Assembly: GCA_945877765.1 (NCBI GenBank)
Contig: CAMDWQ010000016.1
Coordinates: 1-32,143, forward strand
From: Candidatus Omnitrophota bacterium
Lineage (GTDB): Bacteria > Omnitrophota > Gorgyraeia > 2-02-FULL-51-18
Reading direction: 5' to 3'
Length of the DNA stretch: 32,143 nucleotides
Below, in pieces: positions 8,663-16,708 of the stretch. Each line of letters opens with the position of its first letter. The first letter of the stretch is position 1. The translations under genes were made by a program, and so were the position numbers. The notes under the pieces are model-generated. The model did no database searches and was not told where the DNA came from. It saw only the letters and a program-made list of their open reading frames with translations.

Positions 8663-9082
8663 GTGATTAATTTTAAATCCCGCGAATCTTCTCGAGCGTT
8701 GCCGGCGGTGCAGGTGGTCGCGCTGATTGACGTGTTGTTTGTGCTGCTTTCTTTTTTTATGTCGATGTTTATCCACTTAAATTTTGAGTCTCAGCTGGGG
8801 ATCTCGGTACCGCAGGCAAGTTCTTCCATCGAGGCCAAAGAGGCGTTTCAGGAGATCGTCATCAATATTCTCCGTGACGGCACGACGGTGATTAACGAGA
8901 AAAGTTTTTCGCCAGCTGCTCTAGAAGCACTTCTTATTAAAACAGCACAAATCTATCCTGGGCAATCTGTGGTCGTGCGCGCGGATGAAAAAACTTACCA
9001 TGAATTTGTGGTCCGGGTGCTGGATGCCTGCGCCAAGGCAAAAATATGGAACATCTCTTTCGCCACTACGAAAGAGAAATAA
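8663..9082 (+). CDS. exbD: ExbD/TolR family protein
   Basis: The product (139 aa) starts with GTG at 8663, 20 bases after the exbB stop, behind AAGAGGGGA (8645). It is the partner of the ExbB-type channel: a short cytoplasmic tail, one transmembrane helix (VVALIDVLFVLLSFFMSMFI) and a periplasmic domain. The membrane Asp that carries protons in this family is present as D23 in ALIDVLFVLL. The C-terminal half has the family layout, with IVINILRDGTTVIN followed by VVVRADEKTYHEFVVRVLDACAKAKI. The following TPR gene may begin inside its 3' end or just after its stop, so the two are co-transcribed. Confidence 0.92.
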   Translation: MINFKSRESSRALPAVQVVALIDVLFVLLSFFMSMFIHLNFESQLGISVPQASSSIEAKEAFQEIVINILRDGTTVINEKSFSPAALEALLIKTAQIYPGQSVVVRADEKTYHEFVVRVLDACAKAKIWNISFATTKEK

Positions 9083-9096
9083 GAGGCGTACGCGCT

Positions 9097-11487
9097 GTGC
9101 TGAATGTGCTGCGACAGGGCCTGTCACTGCGGGAGCCCATTGCGTCCTCGGGCTTTCGCCCTGCGGGTCAATGGGCGCCCACCCTCCGCGCCACCCGTCG
9201 CTGGAGCTTTCTAGTGATTGTGAGCTTATTTTTTTTATTGGGATTATTTGCAGGCGAAAATAAATGTTATGCGGAGACTCAGAACCAAAATTCTTCCGGG
9301 TCGCTGGATTTTGCGAATGGGCTTTATGCGCGGAAGATGTATGGGCCGGCGATCAGTGAATACCAAAAATTTATTCAAGCAAGTCCCGAGTCTGCGGATG
9401 CTGCCTCTGCCTATTATCGCCTGGCGGAATCTTATTATTTTTTAAAAGAGTACGCAAAAGCGATTAATAGTTTTGAGTCCTTCCGGAGCAAATTTCCCAC
9501 GGATGAAAGAAGCCTGGCGGCCCTCCTTCGTATCGGCACGGCTCAGTATTTTCTTAAAAATTACCCCGCCGCTCACCGCGTTTTTTCTGATATCGCTGCC
9601 GTGAAGGCGGATGACAATATCCAAGCCGGCGCCTTATTTTATAGTGCTAAAACGAGTGAGGCGGAGGGTAAGCTGGATGAAGCGATTTCGACGCTGCGGC
9701 GGTTGACCGACGATTATCCCGAGACGGACTACACGATGTATGCGTGTCTTTTTGCGGGAGATATTTTTGCGGCTCGTAAAAACGAGGACGAAGCGATTCG
9801 TGTTTACCGTTTGGTCGCCGATGGGGTGGTGAGTCCTCCCAAGGCTCAGGCGGCTGAATCGGCGGTTGAGGAAGCCACCCTTAAGGCGGCAGACCTCTAC
9901 TTTTTTCAAAAAAAATATTCTAACGCCAGGGCTTATTACCAAAAAGCCTATGACCGGCCTAAGCGGGCTTCGCTTGATCGGATCTTGACGGGATTGTTTT
10001 TTGCCAATTTTTATTTAAAAGATCTCGAGGCTTCCAAAAAACTTCTTTTGGCGAATGAGGCCTATTTAAATAAAAGCCCAGGCCACGTCGACATTGATTA
10101 TCTTCTGGGAGTGTTGGCCCATGAAAAAAAAGATTTTGTATTTTCATTGGAGCGGCTAGATCAGATTCTAAAAGATCCAAAGGCTCCTGGGGATATGAAG
10201 GCGAAGGCTTTGGCGGCGCGCGCGTATATTCAGGCGGAAAGTTTGAGGGATGAAGGAAAACTCGAGGAGGCTCTCCCTAGCTATCTGGAGGCGGCCAAGA
10301 GCGGCGATAGCCTGTATTCACTGCCCGCACTTTATCAGGCGGGATTTTTGAGTGCCCAGCTTAAGAAAAATGAGGACGCGCGACAGCTCCTTGCCAGCTA
10401 CATGGAAAAAAACCCAAAAAGCGATGAAGCCGCGCGCGCCGCGCTAGAAAAAATCCAGCTAGACCTTGACGAGGAGAAATGGGATGCCGTGGTGCTCGCC
10501 TCGAATCAATTTCTTGAAACGTACCCTAAGAGCCGCTATGAAGATGTGGCGCTCTATAAACTGGGCATGGCGCTCGGCGGGCAGAAAAACGATGACCGCG
10601 CCGCGTTGATTTTTGAAAAATTAATTTTGAATCAAAAAAATTCGGTACTTTACCCTGAAGCTCTTTACGGCGCCGCCGCAAGTTTTGACAACGCGCAAGA
10701 TACGCGCAAGGCGATTAAATACTACGAAGAATTTACGCAAAAGTACCCTTCTCACCCGCTGTATCCAGGAGCGCTGGCGCGGCTTGGTTTTCTTTATGTC
10801 CGTGACAAAAACTATGAGACAGCGGCTCGGTTTTATGAAGATATCTTGCTCAACAAGCCCGAGATTCCCCTGGAATCTAGCGCGGCTTTTTGGGTGATCC
10901 GGCATGATTTAAACCATTCGCAATACGACCGGATGAGGGCGGTGCTTACTCTATTATCCCGCCGGTATCCGGATGAGGTGTTGACGCATGAGATTAATTT
11001 TTTTCTCGGTGAGAGCTTGATGGGTTTAAAAAATTATACGGATGCTTTGCAGTATTATTCCAAATCGGTGGAAGCCAAGCCCGACGGTCCCTACGTGCCG
11101 TATGCGTATCTAGGGATGGGAATCGCCGCCGCGGCCCAAGACCACCTCGATACGGCGGAGAATTTTTTTGTCAAAGTGCTGGGTTTTGAAAGCGGCTTGG
11201 ATGCGGCGCTGCGTGCACGATTTGAGCTGGCTAATTTGTATTTGAAGCGGGGCAATCTCCAAGAGGCTTCCAAAGCTTTTATGCACGTGGCCATTTTGTA
11301 TGATGATGAAAAATATAGTTCGGCCGCCCTTTACAAAGCCGGGGAATGTTTTGTCAAACTCGGCAATAAGGATGAGGCTCAAAAAGTATTTGAGGAGCTG
11401 GTCAAGCGCTATCCCAAGTCGCCCTGGGCGCGCCGTGCCACGCATTTTTTTAACCAGGAAAACCTAAAGGCACCCCATGGACACTAA
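9097..11487 (+). CDS. Secreted tetratricopeptide-repeat protein of the ExbBD-VWA operon
   Basis: The product is about 796 aa. A hydrophobic segment (SFLVIVSLFFLLGLFAG, then KCYAETQ) looks like a signal peptide or anchor, and a continuous array of TPR-type repeats follows to the C-terminus. Typical units are SAYYRLAESYYFLKEYAKAI and ALYKAGECFVKLGNKDEAQ. It is probably a periplasmic scaffold. Three starts are possible: ATG 9046 inside exbD, GTG 9097 behind AGAGG (9082), and GTG 9214 behind GGAG (9203). I chose 9097 for its Shine-Dalgarno and lack of overlap. The first 36 codons are largely an F5 repeat, giving an unusually long pre-hydrophobic region, so the original start may have been displaced. 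Its 3' end overlaps the VWA gene by 11 bases. Confidence 0.85.
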   Translation: MLNVLRQGLSLREPIASSGFRPAGQWAPTLRATRRWSFLVIVSLFFLLGLFAGENKCYAETQNQNSSGSLDFANGLYARKMYGPAISEYQKFIQASPESADAASAYYRLAESYYFLKEYAKAINSFESFRSKFPTDERSLAALLRIGTAQYFLKNYPAAHRVFSDIAAVKADDNIQAGALFYSAKTSEAEGKLDEAISTLRRLTDDYPETDYTMYACLFAGDIFAARKNEDEAIRVYRLVADGVVSPPKAQAAESAVEEATLKAADLYFFQKKYSNARAYYQKAYDRPKRASLDRILTGLFFANFYLKDLEASKKLLLANEAYLNKSPGHVDIDYLLGVLAHEKKDFVFSLERLDQILKDPKAPGDMKAKALAARAYIQAESLRDEGKLEEALPSYLEAAKSGDSLYSLPALYQAGFLSAQLKKNEDARQLLASYMEKNPKSDEAARAALEKIQLDLDEEKWDAVVLASNQFLETYPKSRYEDVALYKLGMALGGQKNDDRAALIFEKLILNQKNSVLYPEALYGAAASFDNAQDTRKAIKYYEEFTQKYPSHPLYPGALARLGFLYVRDKNYETAARFYEDILLNKPEIPLESSAAFWVIRHDLNHSQYDRMRAVLTLLSRRYPDEVLTHEINFFLGESLMGLKNYTDALQYYSKSVEAKPDGPYVPYAYLGMGIAAAAQDHLDTAENFFVKVLGFESGLDAALRARFELANLYLKRGNLQEASKAFMHVAILYDDEKYSSAALYKAGECFVKLGNKDEAQKVFEELVKRYPKSPWARRATHFFNQENLKAPHGH
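9106..9204. repeat. F5 repeat copy inside the 5' end of the TPR gene
   Basis: The ends are GCTGCGACAGGGCCTG (from 9108) and CACCCGTCGCTGG (to 9204), forming imperfect terminal inverted repeats. Both ends match a second copy at 28237-28336, as does an internal TGCGGGA. The inner stem GCCCATTG (9135-9142)/CAATGGGC (9169-9176) differs in sequence from the equivalent stem of the other copy but pairs equally well. The smaller GGGC-TTTC-GCCC hairpin at 9150-9161 lies inside it. The copy is translated as part of the TPR protein's N-terminus. Confidence 0.65.
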
Positions 11488-13276
11488 CGGACGGTATTTT
11501 TACGAAAAAGAATGGTTTGGGCCTCTGGCCGCTTCTTTGTCATTTCATCTTCTTTTAATTTTAGCGGCTGTTTTTCTTCGTTTGGGTGTGCTCGAGGAAA
11601 AACCCCAAGATAAGCGTTTGGAGTTTCATTTAAATAAAGTGCAAGCAGGCACCTCGCTTTCGGGGCAGCCCGGCGGTGGCGGCTCGGGATCTTTGGGACG
11701 AAGCCAAAAAGAAACTTTTTTTTCTACGGGGCAGGCCGTCAATGACAACAAAGCGTTGAGACAAGTACAGGCGCGAATACTTGATGAGAAAACAGACACG
11801 GATAACGAGGCCACGCGCATTCCGATGGAAAGCCAGCTTCATCCGCTTCCCTCGTCTTCGAGAAACCTTGATTCTCTTATCTTTGAAAATGAAAAAGAAG
11901 ACGCCACGCGTCAATTGAAGGTCCGGCAGGAATCGCTTCGGGATTTTTATCAAAAAGATGCCGAAAAAAGCATCAAGGCTATTCCTCCTTCGGGAGAGGG
12001 CCTGATGAATAGCCTTTCGCAGTCTCTGAGCAAGGTACGTCTGTATTCTCCTGAAAACATGGCGGTGGACCCCGAGGAGGGGATGCCTGGATTTACCCCG
12101 TCGCGGTCTAGCGGCAGCGGTCCGGGCGGCATCGGAAGCGGCGATGGGCGGGGGATTGGCAATGGTGTCGGCGATGGTCCGGGTGGGCTGGGGGTCGGTG
12201 AGGGTGGTGGTGAGGGTCCTGGCGGCGGCGCTTCGAAGTATGAGCCCCTTGATAATTTTATGGATATCCAGGTGTATACCTATGAAGCTCCCAGCGATCA
12301 TCAAAAGTATTTTATGATCAAGATTTATGCGAAGCCGGGCTCCCAGAGCCTCCAGGTGATGCCAAAAGAAATCCTGTTTACTATCGACTGTTCGCTGAGT
12401 ATTTCCAAGGACCGGTTGGATGAATTTAAAAGGGGCATTCGTTATTGCCTGACTCATTTAAACCGCGGCGATGTTTTTAATATCATCGCCTTTAAAGATC
12501 AGGTTCAATTTTTTTCCGAAAAGTCGGTTACCGCTGATCCAGAAACGATCAAACGCGCGGAAAAATTTGTCTCGGATCTGACGGCCAGCCAGGCCACCGA
12601 TGTCTACAGTGCTTTTTCAAAAATCATCGAAAAGCCCGCCGCCTACGAGCCCTCGAATATTATCCTGATTTCGGACGGCCGCCCCACCTACGGGGTGGTC
12701 AATTCGCGTGAGCTGATTAACTCCGTCACACGATTGAATAAAAAATCACGCCCAGTGTTTGCTTTCACCGGAGGCGCTAAGGTCAACCGCTATCTTTTGG
12801 ATTTCATTGCTTATCAAAATCGCGGATGGTCTGAGTTTGTGCGTAAGACAGGGGATCTAGATGAAGGCCTGGGAAGTTTTTATGACAAAATTAAAGACCC
12901 TATTTTTCTTAATTTGCGTTACCGGCTCAACAATCTTGACGCGGAGGATGTTTTTCCTAAAGCACTGCCTGATTTTTACCGCGGCGCTGAGTTTACGCTC
13001 TATGGGCGCTATGACAGCCAAAATGATTTTTCCATGCAGCTTTTAGGGGACATTGATCGAAAAACCAAAGAGCTTATTTTTAGCCGCGCGCTCCAAGAGG
13101 CCAAAAAAGGCACGGAAGAAATCAAGCGGGGATACGCTTTCAACAAAATTTATTATTTGATCAGCCGGATGACGGCAGAGGGTCAGACACCGAAGCTGCT
13201 TGCGGAAGTGGACGCATTGAGCCGCGAGTACGGGATACAGACGCCTTATTCGTCGGAGATGGAAAAGGTAGACTAA
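11477..13276 (+). CDS. Membrane-anchored von Willebrand factor A domain protein
   Basis: The product (599 aa) has one N-terminal membrane helix (residues about 15-37) like a TonB-family anchor. A long polar region follows, then a Gly-rich linker (about 205-255, many GGxG units). A VWA domain begins near residue 300. Its MIDAS is complete: D304-C-S306-L-S308, T374 in ATDVYSAF and D400 in SDGRPT. The VWA domain should bind a divalent metal and a partner protein in the periplasm. The ATG at 11477 overlaps the end of the TPR gene by 11 bases, so the genes are translationally coupled. With exbB and exbD upstream, the anchor and flexible linker suggest that the protein receives mechanical energy. 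This role is inferred. CglB-like adhesins and Bat-type VWA proteins are alternatives for comparison. Confidence 0.88.
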   Translation: MDTNGRYFYEKEWFGPLAASLSFHLLLILAAVFLRLGVLEEKPQDKRLEFHLNKVQAGTSLSGQPGGGGSGSLGRSQKETFFSTGQAVNDNKALRQVQARILDEKTDTDNEATRIPMESQLHPLPSSSRNLDSLIFENEKEDATRQLKVRQESLRDFYQKDAEKSIKAIPPSGEGLMNSLSQSLSKVRLYSPENMAVDPEEGMPGFTPSRSSGSGPGGIGSGDGRGIGNGVGDGPGGLGVGEGGGEGPGGGASKYEPLDNFMDIQVYTYEAPSDHQKYFMIKIYAKPGSQSLQVMPKEILFTIDCSLSISKDRLDEFKRGIRYCLTHLNRGDVFNIIAFKDQVQFFSEKSVTADPETIKRAEKFVSDLTASQATDVYSAFSKIIEKPAAYEPSNIILISDGRPTYGVVNSRELINSVTRLNKKSRPVFAFTGGAKVNRYLLDFIAYQNRGWSEFVRKTGDLDEGLGSFYDKIKDPIFLNLRYRLNNLDAEDVFPKALPDFYRGAEFTLYGRYDSQNDFSMQLLGDIDRKTKELIFSRALQEAKKGTEEIKRGYAFNKIYYLISRMTAEGQTPKLLAEVDALSREYGIQTPYSSEMEKVD

Positions 13277-13284
13277 CCCAGACA

Positions 13285-13373
13285 CCAACGCCCCCTAGCC
13301 CCCTCTTTAGCAAAGAGGGGGGAGCGTGCTTATTCCCCCTCTTTAGTTAAAAGAGGGGGTTAGGGGGCGTTGG
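13285..13373. repeat. F2 inverted-repeat element (double hairpin)
   Basis: Outer arms of 24 bases (13285-13308 and 13350-13373) are complementary with one mismatch, beginning CCAACGCCCCCTAG and ending GGGGGCGTTGG. Each half also forms its own hairpin. The first has CCCCCTCTTT (13299-13308) against AAAGAGGGGG (13312-13321). The second has CCCCCTCTTT (13335-13344) against AAAGAGGGGG (13350-13359). It lies just after the VWA stop and just before the next promoter, so it could also act as a bidirectional terminator. A half copy is at 16661-16698. Confidence 0.8.
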
Positions 13374-13379
13374 GTAGAG

Positions 13380-13388
13380 TGTTATAAT
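13380..13388 (+). promoter_or_regulatory. Extended -10 promoter directly before the GT4 gene
   Basis: TG-T-TATAAT at 13380-13388 is a perfect extended -10 motif. The ATG of the glycosyltransferase is only seven bases after it, at the expected transcription start. No Shine-Dalgarno is visible before that ATG. The -35 position (TTAGGG at 13360) lies in the F2 element and is poor. A leaderless transcript is the simplest reading. Confidence 0.5.
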
Positions 13389-13394
13389 ATCCAC

Positions 13395-14519
13395 ATGCAT
13401 TCAACCCGAAAACTTAAGATACTTCACCTAACCAGCCACCTGGATACAGGGGGAATCACTAGTTACATCCGCCTTTTGGGATTGGCCATGTCCGAGCGGG
13501 GACACCGCATTTCAGTTTTGTCCGCCGGCGGTGCCCTTGCGGGAAAATTTGCTGCCAATGGGATTAAGACGCCTATTTTCCCCGTGCGCAAAAAAAGTAT
13601 TGTGGACCCCTCCTTATACATGACACTTCCCGGGATTTCAGCCCTGATCCAGAAAGAGAAATATGATATTCTCCACGCTCATACGCGTGTGACGCAGGCA
13701 CTTTCTTTTTTTCTCGGCCGTGCGAACAAGGTCCCGGTGGTGACGACCTGTCATGGTTTTTATAAGCGCAATTTAGGAAGAAAGCTTTTTCCGGCTTGGG
13801 GCAGCCGGGTCGTTGCTATCAGCGAGCCTGTAGCGCAGGAATTAAAAAAAGTTCACCGGGTTTTGGAGTCCAAAATTCGTGTGGTGCCCAATGCAATTGA
13901 TCTCAAGGAAAGCGTTTTCCGTTTTTCACAGCATAATGCCCAAGAAATAAGGCTCCGGCACAAGATTCCTGAAGGTTCGATAGTGGTGGGCTGCACTGCG
14001 CGCCTAGTGCGTGACAAAGGCCAGGAAATTCTTGTACGCGCCATTGCGGAACTTCTTCCCACACACCCTGAAATTTTCCTTCTTTTGGTGGGATCTGGGC
14101 GAGAGAAAGAAAATCTTGAGAAAACCATCCGTGATTTGCATCTTAAGGGCCGCGTGGCGCTTGTCGGGCAGCTTGAAGATATATCCGAGGCTTTGGCGGT
14201 GACGGATATCTTTGTGCATCCGGCATTTCATCGTGAGGGTTTTGGTTTGGGGATTGCGGAGGCGATGGCAGTGGGGCGTCCTGTGGTGATTACTGATATT
14301 CCCGCAATAAACTCTATTTTTCGGCCCGGTGAGTGCAGTGTGATGGCCAAACCCGCGGATGTGTCGTCTCTGGCTGGAGCGATTCGCTTTCTAATGGAAG
14401 CTCCCGGTGAGAAAGTGCGAATCGCGCAAGCCGGCCGGCATCTGGTCGGTTCTCTTTGCGATGTGGACCGTATGGCGGATCAGATGGAAGCAATTTATCG
14501 GGAGCTAGCGCCCTCATGA
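13395..14519 (+). CDS. GT4-family glycosyltransferase
   Basis: The product (374 aa) is a retaining GT-B glycosyltransferase that transfers sugar from a nucleotide-sugar donor, probably to a lipid or cell-surface glycan. The N-terminal acceptor domain starts ILHLTSHLDTGGITSYI, with HAHTRVTQ near residue 97. The C-terminal donor domain has VVPNAIDL, then GCTARLVRDKGQEIL. The EX7E motif is E281-GFGLGIA-E289 followed by AMAVGRPVV. All of this is normal for the family, and the length is typical. The stop overlaps the start of hemDE in an ATGA, so the two genes are coupled although no functional link is obvious. The start is chosen by homology, because the conserved beta-strand begins at residue 8. 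Confidence 0.9.
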   Translation: MHSTRKLKILHLTSHLDTGGITSYIRLLGLAMSERGHRISVLSAGGALAGKFAANGIKTPIFPVRKKSIVDPSLYMTLPGISALIQKEKYDILHAHTRVTQALSFFLGRANKVPVVTTCHGFYKRNLGRKLFPAWGSRVVAISEPVAQELKKVHRVLESKIRVVPNAIDLKESVFRFSQHNAQEIRLRHKIPEGSIVVGCTARLVRDKGQEILVRAIAELLPTHPEIFLLLVGSGREKENLEKTIRDLHLKGRVALVGQLEDISEALAVTDIFVHPAFHREGFGLGIAEAMAVGRPVVITDIPAINSIFRPGECSVMAKPADVSSLAGAIRFLMEAPGEKVRIAQAGRHLVGSLCDVDRMADQMEAIYRELAPS

Positions 14520-16465
14520 AGCTGGCCAATCTAAACGTCGTTTCTTTTGAGAGCCGGCACGCGGAAACCATTGGAAGTCTTGTACGCGTCCAGGGAGGAC
14601 TGCCGTTTTTAGCGCCGTCGATGAAGGAAGTGCCCCTGGAAAACAATCCTGAGGTTTTCTTATTTGGTGAAAAAATTTTTGCGGGAAAAATAGATATTTT
14701 GATCCTCCTTACCGGCGTGGGCACTAAAGCGCTTCTGTCAATTTTGGAAATGCGTTATCCGCGGGAAAAGATTTTGGAGATTTTTTGCAAGACCACGATT
14801 GTTCCCCGCAGTCCCAAACCTATCCGCGTACTCCAGGAATGGAAAGTCCCCTTTGCCATCACCGTGCCAGAACCTAATACCTGGCGTGAGCTAATTGAGT
14901 CTCTGGATCAAAACAAGGAAATACTTCCTCTTTTAGGAAAAACCGTCGCCGTGCAGGAATATGGAGTCACTAACCACGAGTTGACCGATGCCCTTGAAAA
15001 AAGAGGGGCAACTGTTTTACGTGTGCCAGTCTACCGCTGGGCGCTTCCCGATGATCTAGAGCCTTTGAAAGCAGCCATTCGCGCGATCAGTGACGGCAAA
15101 ATGGAAGTGGCGGTATTTACGACGGCCGTCCAAATCGAACATGTCTTGCAGGTGGCTAAAACGATGGGGTTGGAGCAAGCCCTCTTAAGCGCTTTTAAAA
15201 CCATGGCGGTTGCTTCCGTGGGTCCTGATTGTTCAGAGGCATTACGCGCCCGCGGCGTATCGGTGGATATTGAGCCTGAAAGTCCGAAAATGGGTCCCTT
15301 GGTGCTGGAGATTGCCTTAAAAGCTAAAAAAATTCTGGCAAATAAAGTGTCATCCCCGAATTTATTTATCGGGGATCAAACTGGGTATGATTCCCGATTA
15401 AAACTTTCGGGAATGACGAGTGATGGTGAGTCGCTTAAAAACAGCACATTCTTAAAAGCCTGCCGCCGCCAAAAATCATCTTTTACGCCCGTGTGGTTGA
15501 TGCGTCAAGCAGGCCGTTATATGAAAGATTATCGGGATATCCGCGAAAAGACTCCGTTTCTCGATCTTTGTAAAAATACAGATCTTGTCACCGAAGTAAC
15601 CGTCCATGCCCAGGAAAAAATAGGAGCGGATGCGGCTATTATTTTCTCTGATATTCTTTTGCCTTTGGAGCCGATGGGATTGAACCTTTCCTACGTCAAA
15701 GGAGACGGACCTTCTATCAGCAATCCCGTCCGTGGAAAAAAAGAGGTGGAAGTGCTCAAGGATACTTTCGAGCTTGAAAAACTTTCCTTTGTCTATCAGT
15801 CGATTCGTCAGACGCGCCGCGCGCTAAAGTCTGATGTGCCGCTCATTGGGTTTTCGGGGGCACCCTTTACACTGGCGTCCTACATGATTGAGGGGGGCGC
15901 CACGAAAGATTTCTCAAGAACCAAAACCATGATGGTTTCCGATGAGGGTTTGTGGAAAATATTAATGCAGAAAATTGTAACCGTTTCGGTGCGGCATCTG
16001 AATGCGCAGATAGAGGCCGGGGCCCAGGTGGTGCAGATTTTTGACAGTTGGGCGGGAGTGTTGACCCCGCAAGAGTACCGGCAATACGCCATGCCTTATT
16101 CGGCTGAATTGATACGGGGCATCCGAAAAGGAATTCCTGTCATTCATTTTGGAACCAAGACAGGTGATTTTTTGGACTCTATGCGTCAGGCTGGGGGAGA
16201 TGTGATTGGTGCTGATCATCGGATTAGTTTAACCGAGGCTTGGAAAAAAATTGGACACGACCGCACCATCCAGGGAAATCTAGATCCCGAAATTTTATGT
16301 GGATCGCTTATCGAAATAAAAAAGCACGTGGAAAGAATTTTAAAAGAAGCCGATGGACGCCCAGGACATATTTTTAATCTGGGGCATGGGGTATTGCCGC
16401 ATACACCGGAAGAAAATGTGATTGCGCTGGTGGATATGGTGCATGAAATGAGCAGGAGAGAGTGA
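14516..16465 (+). CDS. hemD-hemE: HemD-HemE fusion: uroporphyrinogen-III synthase / uroporphyrinogen decarboxylase
   Basis: The product (649 aa) should catalyse two successive heme steps: ring closure of hydroxymethylbilane to uroporphyrinogen III, and decarboxylation to coproporphyrinogen III. Residues 1-275 are HemD-like (LLTGVGTKAL, VAVFTTAVQIEHVL, VASVGPDCSEALRARG). Residues about 310-645 are HemE, with MRQAGRYM, IFSDILLPLEPMGL, GFSGAPFTLASYMIEGG, HFGTKTGDFL and FNLGHGVLPHTPEENV. Residues 278-301 between them are encoded by an F1 repeat (15348-15417). An in-frame ATG at 15413 lies in that repeat and could allow separate HemE translation, but no Shine-Dalgarno is evident. The ATG at 14516 overlaps the GT4 stop (ATGA). 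Fused HemD proteins are known, but a repeat-built linker is unusual. Confidence 0.92.
   Translation: MKLANLNVVSFESRHAETIGSLVRVQGGLPFLAPSMKEVPLENNPEVFLFGEKIFAGKIDILILLTGVGTKALLSILEMRYPREKILEIFCKTTIVPRSPKPIRVLQEWKVPFAITVPEPNTWRELIESLDQNKEILPLLGKTVAVQEYGVTNHELTDALEKRGATVLRVPVYRWALPDDLEPLKAAIRAISDGKMEVAVFTTAVQIEHVLQVAKTMGLEQALLSAFKTMAVASVGPDCSEALRARGVSVDIEPESPKMGPLVLEIALKAKKILANKVSSPNLFIGDQTGYDSRLKLSGMTSDGESLKNSTFLKACRRQKSSFTPVWLMRQAGRYMKDYRDIREKTPFLDLCKNTDLVTEVTVHAQEKIGADAAIIFSDILLPLEPMGLNLSYVKGDGPSISNPVRGKKEVEVLKDTFELEKLSFVYQSIRQTRRALKSDVPLIGFSGAPFTLASYMIEGGATKDFSRTKTMMVSDEGLWKILMQKIVTVSVRHLNAQIEAGAQVVQIFDSWAGVLTPQEYRQYAMPYSAELIRGIRKGIPVIHFGTKTGDFLDSMRQAGGDVIGADHRISLTEAWKKIGHDRTIQGNLDPEILCGSLIEIKKHVERILKEADGRPGHIFNLGHGVLPHTPEENVIALVDMVHEMSRRE
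15348..15417. repeat. Composite F1 element inside hemDE
   Basis: Two F1 palindromes are joined head to head by a short spacer (AACTGGGTA). The element starts TGTCATCCCCGAA, has TCGGGGATCA mid-way, then TGATTCCCGATTAAA, and ends TTTCGGGAATGAC. It is 70 bp long and matches 19793-19862 in the same orientation and 19051-19121 in reverse. It is read as SSPNLFIGDQTGYDSRLK and following residues, with no stop. Confidence 0.9.
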
Positions 16466-16471
16466 TGTGCT

Positions 16472-16637
16472 CGACAGGTGTCAGGTAATTATTTTTGTGC
16501 CGGCGCTCAAAATTGCCCCTCCGAGGCAATTTTTTGCTCGAATGACGAGGCTTCGCTCTCCCTCGACCATTGTCTCGGGAACCGTGGCCGCTTCGCCTCG
16601 TCAACGCGTCACAAAAATAATTACCTGACACCTGTCG
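16472..16637. repeat. F3 inverted-repeat element between hemDE and hemH
   Basis: A perfect 28-bp inverted repeat bounds a 166-bp element (arms 16472-16499 and 16610-16637, beginning CGACAGGTGTCAGG). Inside it are a 9-bp hairpin, AAAATTGCC (16509-16517)/GGCAATTTT (16525-16533), and a stem GACGAGGC (16544-16551)/GCCTCGTC (16595-16602). It has no coding capacity. The layout resembles a non-autonomous MITE or REP-type insertion. The internal hairpins recall substrates of REP-associated tyrosine transposases (inference). Confidence 0.85.
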
Positions 16638-16660
16638 GACATTTAATCTGATAGCGCGTT

Positions 16661-16698
16661 CCCTCCGCTTTACTAAAGAGGAGGCTAGGAGGAGTTGA
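16661..16698. repeat. F2 half-element upstream of hemH
   Basis: TCCCTCCGCTTTACTAAAG followed by AGGAGGCTAGGAGGAGTTGA matches the right half of the F2 element at 13333-13373 in order and spacing, with about ten substitutions. It contains AGGAGGAG (16687-16694), the only Shine-Dalgarno-like sequence before hemH. Confidence 0.55.
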
Positions 16699-16708
16699 GA
16701 AAATAAAT

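Noticed and set aside
11630-12457. 275-codon open frame on the minus strand
   Set aside because: It is antisense to the VWA gene, which has a clear domain, TM segment and operon position. The frame is Arg/Thr-rich low complexity produced by the Gly-rich region.
14456-14515. Upstream in-frame extension of hemDE
   Set aside because: It lies wholly inside the glycosyltransferase gene. The ATG at 14516 in an ATGA overlap fits the start of the HemD fold.
15348-15417. Assembly error or frameshift in hemDE
   Set aside because: The frame stays open through the element, and the HemE domain continues correctly in the same frame on the other side.
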